From Chlamydiota bacterium (lineage in GTDB: Bacteria > Chlamydiota > Chlamydiia > Chlamydiales > Waddliaceae), in assembly GCA_011065005.1 (NCBI GenBank), contig JAAKFP010000030.1:1-12143 (forward strand): a stretch of DNA of 12,143 nucleotides, in the 5' to 3' direction. Below the pieces are notes generated by a model that made no database searches, was not told the origin of the DNA, and saw only the letters and a program-made list of their open reading frames with translations. Positions 1-5,838 of this stretch are shown here, in pieces; positions within the stretch are counted from its first letter, which is position 1, and every line of letters begins with the position of its first letter. A program made the translations under genes and the position numbers.

Positions 1-119
1 AGCGCTTCAGATGCGAGGCGCAAATTCGCAGACAACTTATTAGTTTTCAAGAATTTGCAACAAAGCAGATGAAGATGATGTGTTAGCAGAAATGCGGAAG
101 TTATTTCTGCACGAGCCCT
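1..119 (-). repeat. Partial copy A of a 159-bp foldback repeat family
   Basis: This stretch aligns without gaps to the reverse complement of 5653-5771, with 99 of 119 bases identical by hand count. That makes it a second, older copy of the element lying between sctV and copN. The aligned part covers one terminal arm and the core. The other arm would lie before base 1, so the copy is probably cut by the window edge. Its right end, read on the minus strand, starts TAAGG and coincides with the stop codon of the neighbouring gene. There is no coding capacity in it. The copy relationship is directly visible; mobility is inferred. Confidence 0.85.
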
Positions 120-1684
120 TACCCTTGCTCTGGGTAGAGCATGGCGAGGTGTCTGTATAGGGATTTTAAGGCTTTGGGGTGGTGTTCCTTCTGATGCACA
201 ATTTTTTCTGCATTTCTGAAGTGCTCCCACGCTTTTTTGTAGTGAAGCCGATCTGCATAAATGATTGCGAGATAGTACTCCGCGGTGGGGTCGTCAGGCC
301 TGAGATCGTGATACTTCGTTAGGACCTTTAGTGCTTCCTTTTCACGGTGCAGCTGCAGCCATGTGATCGCTAAACTCAACCACCCTTCGCGAAACCTAGG
401 ATTCTTTTTAACTGTTTCCAGTAAAGCGTCTTTTTTTTCTAGGATCGACTCTCTAGTCTCATCGACCTCTTGGAATATCGTTTTGATCCCTTCTATATCA
501 ACGGCACCGGTGAGATAATCTTCTGCAAGGGTGTTCTTGCTTACAGCATAGCTGGGAATATAGCCCTCCACACTTTTCAAGAGCTTTTTTCCTTTTTCCA
601 CATCACCAACAAAAAGATAGTTGAAGCCCATCATCTCCTTTAAGAGCATGTCTTCGGGAATGTATTTTTCAGCTATTTCGTAACATTCTAACGCCTTAGC
701 ATAATCCTTCTCTTTCCAAAATGCTGCCGCTTGGTTCACATGAGCGCTCCCAATTACCTCTTTAATATTTTGCTCTTGCAGGGCGCGTGTGTCGATGCCA
801 AGGTACTCTTCGGAGTCAACATGGATCCCTCTTGCCGTGGTTTCAATGTTGATGACTTTGTTTCCCTCTTTGTATCGAACATAGATGTGACCTGGAGGTG
901 TAATGGCTTCTAGCGTTAGGTCCAGCCTTTGAGCAAGACTCAGGTAGAGAATTGAAACCCCAAGGCAGACCCCATGACGTGAATCAAGAATGGAGGGCAA
1001 AAATGTGTATTTGTCGACATCTTTCGCATACAAGGAGTGAGGAGGGAACCGGAAACCCATCTCGTCGAAGACCAACTTGTTTATCGCCCGAATTTTTTGT
1101 TCGGGGGGAGCGTGCATAGGGACTTGGGTGAGGATCTGCAATGCCAACAAGTCGATTAAAGCTTCATAGCTGCGAAGTTTTTGCAAACTGTTTTCCGCGT
1201 CGATTTGTGAAAGAAACAATCCTCGAGTGAGGTCTATTTCTTCCGGAGGCAGAGCGAGAACTTCCTCTTCACTCAAGGCGCAATGCCCTTTAAGATTTCG
1301 ATTTGGCAGGTGTCTTGCCAGTCTGTCGATCACAGCAAGTTCCTTATCGGATAAGATTGGCGTTGCCACATTCGGTTGTTTGTTGACAAGGTTTACGATG
1401 ACTTCAACAGTTGCGGGAGAGAATGTCAAGCCGTAGATTTTTGAATCGATGGATAAGTCTTCCCCAGCGAGCAAGTTCCAAGCTTGTCGTAAGGCTCGCT
1501 GTCCCTCCGGGGTGTTCGGATACAGTTCATAGAAGGCGAGGTGTTGAGGGATGGAATGGGGGTCTAGGCTACTATACTGAGTGTGTGCTTTCTTTTCTGA
1601 AGGTCGACCTTCGAGGGTACCCACATTCAGGGTAAGCAGAAAAGCACAGGAGGAAAAGAGTATAACAAGAGTATGTTGTTTCAA
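119..1684 (-). CDS. Exported transglutaminase-like (SirB1-type) protein with C-terminal TPRs
   Basis: The product has 521 residues. A hydrophobic stretch at about residues 5-20 after a short KQH start looks like a Sec signal or N-terminal anchor. The middle (about 160-290) resembles the transglutaminase-like/SirB1 family: a DSRHGVCLG motif carries candidate nucleophile Cys240, PGHIYVR carries His266, and the following NIETT segment gives Asn279/Glu281 as possible third residue. From about 315 helix pairs resemble tetratricopeptide repeats (315-372 and 428-495). The start is TTG at 1682-1684, chosen because it gives the signal segment and has AAGGGA a few bases upstream. Proteins of this fold can be peptidases, amidases or inactive scaffolds, so the reaction is unknown. 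The stop codon overlaps repeat copy A. It is divergent from the PLD gene. Confidence 0.85.
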   Translation of the reverse strand: MKQHTLVILFSSCAFLLTLNVGTLEGRPSEKKAHTQYSSLDPHSIPQHLAFYELYPNTPEGQRALRQAWNLLAGEDLSIDSKIYGLTFSPATVEVIVNLVNKQPNVATPILSDKELAVIDRLARHLPNRNLKGHCALSEEEVLALPPEEIDLTRGLFLSQIDAENSLQKLRSYEALIDLLALQILTQVPMHAPPEQKIRAINKLVFDEMGFRFPPHSLYAKDVDKYTFLPSILDSRHGVCLGVSILYLSLAQRLDLTLEAITPPGHIYVRYKEGNKVINIETTARGIHVDSEEYLGIDTRALQEQNIKEVIGSAHVNQAAAFWKEKDYAKALECYEIAEKYIPEDMLLKEMMGFNYLFVGDVEKGKKLLKSVEGYIPSYAVSKNTLAEDYLTGAVDIEGIKTIFQEVDETRESILEKKDALLETVKKNPRFREGWLSLAITWLQLHREKEALKVLTKYHDLRPDDPTAEYYLAIIYADRLHYKKAWEHFRNAEKIVHQKEHHPKALKSLYRHLAMLYPEQG

Positions 1685-1729
1685 GGTTTGTCCCTTTTTG
1701 TTTTTGCGTGTTTCTCTAATCGTTCAATG

Positions 1730-1828
1730 TTACATTAGGCGATCAGATTTATGGGACACGGCAAGGTCTTGCTGTTTCTTTAGATATGTGTTGACTACTT
1801 CCTTAGCTACGAATATTCCTGGTACCAT
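1730..1828 (-). CDS. Possible 32-aa small protein or gene remnant
   Basis: On the minus strand a frame is open for 50 codons from the stop at 1883-1885 to the stop at 1730-1732. It reads as ordinary, mostly polar protein sequence: INSEGAMVPGIFVAKEVVN, then a lysine/glutamine-rich tail ending SHKSDRLM. The only ATG is at 1826-1828, preceded by GAAGG about five bases upstream, giving 32 residues. The protein-like sequence continues upstream of that ATG to 1882 without a good start codon, which suggests the 3' remnant of a decayed gene as much as a real small gene. Its stop lies 45 bases before the transglutaminase/TPR start, on the same strand, so the two could share a transcript. I do not recognise the family. 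Confidence 0.25.
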   Translation of the reverse strand: MVPGIFVAKEVVNTYLKKQQDLAVSHKSDRLM

Positions 1829-1943
1829 AGCGCCTTCTGAGTTGATGCGTTGGTTGTTAGCCGCCGGTTTATTGACGAAATATTATTTATAAAAAGCTAA
1901 CAAAGACAGCAATTAAGTTCAATTAAAATAGTAACTTATGATT

Positions 1944-1970
1944 GGTATTGTCGCACAATTCACCACAGAG
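1944..1970 (+). repeat. Degenerate direct copy of the palindrome end
   Basis: The sequence starts GGTATTGTCGCACAATTC and continues CACCACAGAG. It parallels the outer part of the palindrome arm next door (GGCTTTGTTGCGTAATTC then ACCAC, read from the right end inwards), differing at a few positions. It looks like a third, decayed copy of the same terminal sequence in direct orientation with the left arm. Confidence 0.6.
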
Positions 1971-1984
1971 ACTGCCCCACGACG

Positions 1985-2048
1985 TTGTTGCGCAATTCAC
2001 CACCGAGAACAGTGAGATCACTGTTCTCAGTGGTGAATTACGCAACAA
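1985..2048. repeat. Near-perfect palindrome with IS5-family-like ends
   Basis: The arms 1985-2015 and 2018-2048 are 31 bases each, complementary at 29 of 31 positions, with only GA (2016-2017) between them. The two mismatches become G-U pairs in a minus-strand transcript. Read inwards from the right edge (about 2052) the sequence is GGCTTTGTTGCGTAATTC. From memory this is close to the terminal inverted repeats of the IS903 group of IS5-family elements (GGCTTTGTTGAATAAATC). A plausible origin is two element ends joined head to head, or a minimal non-autonomous derivative. No transposase sequence is present. It lies between divergent genes, so it is not an end-of-gene terminator for either. Confidence 0.8.
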
Positions 2049-2111
2049 AGCCGTTAAAGTACGCAAAAACGTCACTTCTCCTTGCATTTTAATGAAATAC
2101 GCATAAAATCT

Positions 2112-2142
2112 TTATCGATTCTAAATATTTATTCAGTATACT
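2112..2142 (+). promoter_or_regulatory. Weak promoter candidate for the PLD gene
   Basis: TATACT at 2137-2142 matches five of six bases of a sigma-70-type -10 box, about 50 bases before the ATG at 2194. The -35 is poor: TTATCG at 2112-2117 has a 19-base spacer. The surrounding 2100-2193 segment is strongly AT-rich. The gene lacks a clear Shine-Dalgarno sequence before its ATG. Confidence 0.25.
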
Positions 2143-2193
2143 TAAGGCATAAATTCAAGAAAAACACTGTTTTAAATAAAAGATATATAGAAA

Positions 2194-3810
2194 ATGAGTA
2201 GTATAGAACCAAACCCAAACATCAACAACGATTATGCCAAGTTAGGCTTTGGTGAAATAGCGCCGGGGCAGCAAGGGCATAGAGAGTTGCTTCTTAAGCA
2301 AAAAATTGCCAAAGTTGCGCTTCATATTATTGTTTCCCTTGCCATCATTTTTGTTGCGGCTACGGTAGGTCTGCTTTTAGGTGGACTCCCTGGAGCTGCA
2401 ATAGGTGCTGGAATAGGGATTGGCATCGCTGCTATGGGAAATACCGGCTTTCTTGTTTATAGACAGGTGACCGCTCATAAATACAATCCCCCCTCAACTT
2501 CGAATATGGAATTTCCTAAGGATGTGCCTTCTCTAGGAGAGTTTCATGGAGGAAATGACCTTCTTGTCACCAAAGATGGTAAAGAGACAACAGATTGGAA
2601 ATTAGATCTGATCGATCGGGCTGAGCAATCAATAGAGCTGTGTGCCAGCATTGGTGGTGGTCCAACGTTTCGTAAGGCTCTTGAAAAAATTGAGGAGCGG
2701 ATCAAACAAAAAGGAATCACAGCTCACATTATGACCACTCCCGACTTGCTGGAGAAGAAAGACATCAAATTACTTAAGAGACTTGCGAAAGAGTATCCTG
2801 AAAATTTTCGTTACTGCATAACACCGCTCATACCAGAGTTGTTGCCAGACCCTCATCTTATTGAAAACCATCCAAAGATCCTTGTTGTCGACGAAAAATA
2901 CTTCACGGTCGGGAGTACCAATTTCCAGGAGGAGTTGATCCAACCGGGACAAGAGAAGCCTGAAAAGAGAGAAGGGCGGAAATTTATTCAAAGTAACATT
3001 TCCAGCGCAAGCCGAGAGATGGATGTTATTGGAAAGGGTTTAATGGCAAAGACCTTGAGACGAGAGTTTTATAAATTGTTTGCGATTTGGGAATATAGGA
3101 CGGCACCCCTGAAGCCTAAAGGCCTCAACAATTACTACAGGCCCATCGATGAGAAAAAACAGGTGGCTTCTTTAGACAGTCTTGACCGTTGTGAAGAACT
3201 AATCAAAAATGTAAAAATCAAAGCGGTTGTATCTGGCCCAGAAAATCAATTTAATAATTGTACTGATGAGTATGTTGCCCTTATTAAGGGTGCGAAGAAA
3301 AATATAAAGATTGGTCAGATGTTTTTCTCTCCCGCTCCAGAGATTGTGGATGCCTTAAAAGAAGTTCCTCTAGACTGTGAAATGACGCTCATCACCAATT
3401 CCAAGGGGAAAAATGGTCCTCCCAGCGGCAAGTTCTACGTAGATGCGAATCGTCTGAACTATCCTTTGATTTTGAATAGCGATCGTTCGAAAAATCACGT
3501 TTATGAATACCAAGTTCCTGATACCGTTTATCATAAAAAAGCCCTCATCGTCGATGGTCAGAGATCAATCATCGGAAGCTACAATACTGGGCTAAAGAGC
3601 CATGAATGTGACTACGAGCTTACCTTTACGATTGACTCGGAAGCGGTAACTAAGAAAGTAGAAGAAGTTCTTGAAGCGGACTTGGAAAAAGACAATATTG
3701 GAAAGCATAAATACGTCCGAGAACTATCCTGGCAAAAAGTGGAAAAAATGTCATCCGCCTTTAAGACGAGACTTTTCGGAAACCTACAAAATCAAATTCT
3801 TTTGATTTAA
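2194..3810 (+). CDS. Membrane-anchored phospholipase D superfamily protein (two HKD motifs)
   Basis: The product has 538 residues. After a polar N-terminus, residues 39-90 form two adjacent hydrophobic, glycine-rich segments that should anchor it in a membrane. Two PLD catalytic motifs follow. The first is HPKILVVD (His226, Lys228, Asp233) with GSTN at 240-243; the second is HKKALIVD (His447, Lys449, Asp454) with GSYN at 461-464. Both H-x-K-x4-D motifs are intact, so an active bilobed enzyme acting through a phospho-histidine intermediate is expected. Cardiolipin-synthase-like transfer and phospholipid hydrolysis are both possible; sequence alone does not decide. The location next to the chaperone/copN/sctV/sctU block matches the position, as I recall it, of the PLD-superfamily gene CT084 in C. 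trachomatis. It converges on the chaperone gene, and its TAA stop falls inside a short repeat. Confidence 0.9.
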   Translation: MSSIEPNPNINNDYAKLGFGEIAPGQQGHRELLLKQKIAKVALHIIVSLAIIFVAATVGLLLGGLPGAAIGAGIGIGIAAMGNTGFLVYRQVTAHKYNPPSTSNMEFPKDVPSLGEFHGGNDLLVTKDGKETTDWKLDLIDRAEQSIELCASIGGGPTFRKALEKIEERIKQKGITAHIMTTPDLLEKKDIKLLKRLAKEYPENFRYCITPLIPELLPDPHLIENHPKILVVDEKYFTVGSTNFQEELIQPGQEKPEKREGRKFIQSNISSASREMDVIGKGLMAKTLRREFYKLFAIWEYRTAPLKPKGLNNYYRPIDEKKQVASLDSLDRCEELIKNVKIKAVVSGPENQFNNCTDEYVALIKGAKKNIKIGQMFFSPAPEIVDALKEVPLDCEMTLITNSKGKNGPPSGKFYVDANRLNYPLILNSDRSKNHVYEYQVPDTVYHKKALIVDGQRSIIGSYNTGLKSHECDYELTFTIDSEAVTKKVEEVLEADLEKDNIGKHKYVRELSWQKVEKMSSAFKTRLFGNLQNQILLI

Positions 3811-3826
3811 CACGGATTTTCACGGT
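3808..3826 (+). repeat. Short CACGGATTTT-type repeat at a convergent gene junction
   Basis: TTAACACGGATTTTCACGG holds two CACGG words ten bases apart and fills almost the whole 18-bp gap between the converging PLD and chaperone genes. The TAA stop of the PLD gene is the first part of the repeat. From general experience this word recurs in intergenic repeats of many bacteria; here only one short tract is visible. Confidence 0.5.
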
Positions 3827-3828
3827 TC

Positions 3829-4302
3829 CTAAGGTCTTAGGCCGAAAAGACCGGCAGGTCCCGTTGTGCGGCCAGTTTTCATCGTATCTGCCACAGGAAC
3901 TTCACCACCTTCTATCGACTGCTTCCAGACCAGTGCTTTTTCCATGAAAGGGTATAGGAACGTTGCGATTTTTTCTCCGTTCAGTTCTTTTAATGACAAC
4001 AATTCGAAAAAGAGCAGGTGGTCGCTTTGTTCGCTATAGCCAAATGTGCCGTTTCGGGGATAGGGGAGGCCGTTGGATTTGAGGGCTTCACGGAAGACAT
4101 CTTCACGATACCTTCCAGGGGGTACGCGACCCAGGTCTGTGCAGATAAGAAGAAAATCCCCTTTTTCATGAGGTTCAATATACACTTCCAAGCTTGTTTC
4201 GAACACTATTAAGCAGGTATTGTTGGCGTCGGCATGTAGATCTTCGATCTCCATAGCTTCGCCTAACTCCTGCAATAGGGAATCAAAAAGATCTGTAACC
4301 AT
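3829..4302 (-). CDS. scc1: CesT-type T3S chaperone, likely for CopN (Scc1-like)
   Basis: The product has 157 residues, the usual size for class I T3S chaperones. The N-terminal amphipathic helix (FDSLLQELGEAM), the CLIVF and FLLICTDLG strands, a GTFGYSEQSDHLLFFE strand pair (85-100) and the LNGEKIATFL helix (108-117) follow the CesT/SycE layout and resemble chlamydial Scc1. The position directly after copN is that of Scc1 (CT088), a chaperone acting on CopN in the bacterial cytoplasm. The Met at residue 16 of the longest frame (4302) is chosen because AGGGGG at 4307-4312 lies four bases upstream; an upstream ATG at 4347 has no comparable site. The C-terminus adds a Gly/Thr/Pro-rich tail (141-157). 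A 155-bp gap holding a hairpin separates it from copN. The symbol rests on synteny and fold. Confidence 0.75.
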   Translation of the reverse strand: MVTDLFDSLLQELGEAMEIEDLHADANNTCLIVFETSLEVYIEPHEKGDFLLICTDLGRVPPGRYREDVFREALKSNGLPYPRNGTFGYSEQSDHLLFFELLSLKELNGEKIATFLYPFMEKALVWKQSIEGGEVPVADTMKTGRTTGPAGLFGLRP

Positions 4303-4358
4303 AGAACCCCCTTTTTTGTTAAGAAGAGAAAAACCACAATCGTTCACCTCTATCTGTT

Positions 4359-4425
4359 AACCGCGAAGAACGTGAAGATTATTCTAATAAAAAAACTTCG
4401 CGTTTTCTTCGCGCTCTTCGCGGTT
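4359..4425. repeat. Inverted CGCGAAGAA repeat in the copN-chaperone gap
   Basis: The left arm AACCGCGAAGAACGTGAAGA (4359-4378) pairs with 4406-4425 at 18 of 20 positions. The loop (4379-4405) is AT-rich, with a run of seven A and another CTTCGCG word. The arms are built from a nine-base word (CGCGAAGAA/CGTGAAGAT). In a minus-strand transcript the hairpin falls between the copN stop and the chaperone start. No U-run follows it, so it is not a standard terminator, but it could modulate read-through or RNA stability. Confidence 0.75.
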
Positions 4426-4457
4426 ATTAAGCAGGGGTCTGAACGTCTACGAAAAAC

Positions 4458-5630
4458 CTACTGCTGTTCTTCCTCTTCCTCTCGTTCTTCGAGTTCTTCT
4501 AATTCGTCCTCAAGGTCTTCTAATGCCTCAATGATAGCCAAAAGAATATCGTCTCTGTGTTGCAAGGAGCGGTAGATTTGACTCATAGCCACCTCACGAA
4601 TGGAATCTCTGAACTGACTAAATGCGATGATCTTTGCCAGGATCCAATCTTCAATACCTAGCCGTTTTGCTTGAGACAAGACCTTGTCAGAGGAGGGATA
4701 ACGTTCTCCCGTTAGACTCATAAAAGCTTTGGCCATCGATTCAAAGGTAAGCTTTTTAGGCATTGATAACCCCGACTTTCCGAACATTTTTCCCATGAGG
4801 CCCATTCGTTTTTTGAAAAAGCGATACACTCCAAGAATCGCTTGCAGGGAACGAGTTTCGGTGATGAGTCGGTGTAATTCACCCTTAGGGATGGAGGGAC
4901 CTTTCGATTTCATATCCGATCCTAAGGAATGCAGTAAGAACTTGATCACTTTGTTGAGTTCTTTGAAGGCATACTTTCCTGAGAGCTCACCGAAGAGTGT
5001 GTTGGAATCTCTGGGGTTTCCAGTGATATCTCGATACATGTCGCGTAGTGATGTCGGGGTGCCAAGACCCTTGTCTGCAGCTTGTCGTGCCTCAGTGCTG
5101 ATGTTGCGGCCGGCTTGAATTTCCCTTCCTTTATCTTCGTTTAGTTCATCTTTGGTTTTTTGTACCTGCTGGTGCAGTTCCCCTTCGGTAGTATCAAGGA
5201 GGAAGTCTAGAGCATCATCAGCAAGGGTTGGATCTGGGTAAAATTCCTCAAGGGTTTCTTTGATCTCTTCAGCGTCAAATCCTGGTTTAATGCGTTCACG
5301 CAGAAGCTGCAAGACTTTTTCTTTGAGTTCGGAATTCTTTTGGGAGTGTTCTTTGGCAGAGTCTTTGATTCTCTGCACAGGGAGGAGCCTTTTTTCCTCT
5401 TTCATCTTCATCAGTCTCGTGACAGTTTTTGCACGAGATTTCAAAGACTTGAATAGTTTTCGTGTTTTGGCTTTGAAAGCTGTTTGGGTATTTGCGGTCT
5501 GCGCGGCCTGCTCGGCAGTTCTTTGTTCGGCTTTGACTTCTTTGGCGGTGTCTTTTCCGACTTCTTTCATCGCCTCAAGAGTAACATTCGTCCTTTGAGC
5601 TTGAATGTCTCCTGAGCCTCCTATACTCAT
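4458..5630 (-). CDS. copN: CopN/SctW, T3S gatekeeper (YopN-TyeA/LcrE family)
   Basis: The product has 390 residues, similar to chlamydial CopN (about 400). It has no signal peptide; the N-terminus is polar and serine/glycine-rich (MSIGGSGDIQAQ), as in T3S substrates. A lysine-rich helical region (52-115) leads into the HrpJ/YopN-like region, with FLLDTTEGEL near 143-152 and a NPRDSNTLFGEL turn at 205-216. A TyeA-like helical C-terminal part runs from about 300 to 370. CopN plugs the secretion channel until contact and is then exported; in Chlamydia it also binds tubulin. The last 22 residues are almost all Glu/Asp/Leu, an acidic tail I do not recall from the family. The start has a strong AGGAGG at 5637-5642, six bases before ATG. 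A 159-bp foldback element lies just upstream. Assignment relies on synteny as well as sequence. Confidence 0.85.
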   Translation of the reverse strand: MSIGGSGDIQAQRTNVTLEAMKEVGKDTAKEVKAEQRTAEQAAQTANTQTAFKAKTRKLFKSLKSRAKTVTRLMKMKEEKRLLPVQRIKDSAKEHSQKNSELKEKVLQLLRERIKPGFDAEEIKETLEEFYPDPTLADDALDFLLDTTEGELHQQVQKTKDELNEDKGREIQAGRNISTEARQAADKGLGTPTSLRDMYRDITGNPRDSNTLFGELSGKYAFKELNKVIKFLLHSLGSDMKSKGPSIPKGELHRLITETRSLQAILGVYRFFKKRMGLMGKMFGKSGLSMPKKLTFESMAKAFMSLTGERYPSSDKVLSQAKRLGIEDWILAKIIAFSQFRDSIREVAMSQIYRSLQHRDDILLAIIEALEDLEDELEELEEREEEEEQQ

Positions 5631-5636
5631 TGTTCT

Positions 5637-5642
5637 CCTCCT
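5637..5642 (-). promoter_or_regulatory. Strong Shine-Dalgarno of copN
   Basis: AGGAGG on the minus strand, six bases before the copN ATG (5628-5630), is the strongest ribosome-binding site in the operon. It lies only 10 bases from the end of the foldback element, so the insertion left translation initiation of copN intact. Confidence 0.8.
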
Positions 5643-5652
5643 CTATTAACTT

Positions 5653-5811
5653 AGGAACTGTGCAAAAATAACTTGCACATTTCTGATATCACAGCATCTT
5701 CATCTGCTACGTTGCAAATCCTTGAAAACTAAGAAGTTGGCTGCGGATTTGCGCCTTGCAGCTGAAACTCTGTGATATCAGAAATGTATAACTTATTTTT
5801 GCATAGTTCCT
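5653..5811. mobile_element. Copy B of the 159-bp foldback element, 42-bp inverted ends
   Basis: The terminal arms 5653-5694 and 5770-5811 match at 38 of 42 positions when one is reverse complemented; both begin AGGAACT and end in CTGATATCACAG. Inside, GCAAATCC (5713-5720) and GGATTTGC (5745-5752) continue the symmetry, so nearly the whole element can fold on itself with a loop around 5721-5744. There is no open frame of note. It fills most of the 208-bp sctV-copN gap, ending 10 bases before the copN Shine-Dalgarno and starting 27 bases after the sctV stop. With copy A at the window start, this defines a dispersed MITE-like family. Any target duplication is not obvious. Confidence 0.85.
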
Positions 5812-5838
5812 TACTATGATTATCTAATCCTACCTCTT

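Larger units (their letters stand above)
1685..2193. other. Divergent spacer between the TPR and PLD genes
   Basis: This 509-bp region separates two divergent genes and must hold both promoters. It contains the 50-codon open frame (1730-1882), an AT-rich part around 1880-1945 with a TATAAA on the minus strand (1886-1891) that could be a -10 for the leftward gene, the IS-end-like repeats (1944-2050), and a second AT-rich part at 2100-2193 in front of the PLD gene. I found no RNA gene in it. Confidence 0.6.

Noticed and set aside
3828..3847. Small palindrome CCTAAGGTCTTAGG at the convergent junction
   Set aside because: The stem is only six base pairs, lies partly in the chaperone coding end and has no U-run, so it cannot be called a terminator.
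4359..4425. Hairpin read as a Rho-independent terminator between copN and the chaperone
   Set aside because: Neither strand has a U-run after the stem, and the arms are made of a repeat word; a repeat is the better call.
4729..5598. Plus-strand open frames opposite copN
   Set aside because: They are antisense to a confidently identified gene, lack ribosome sites and have implausible composition.
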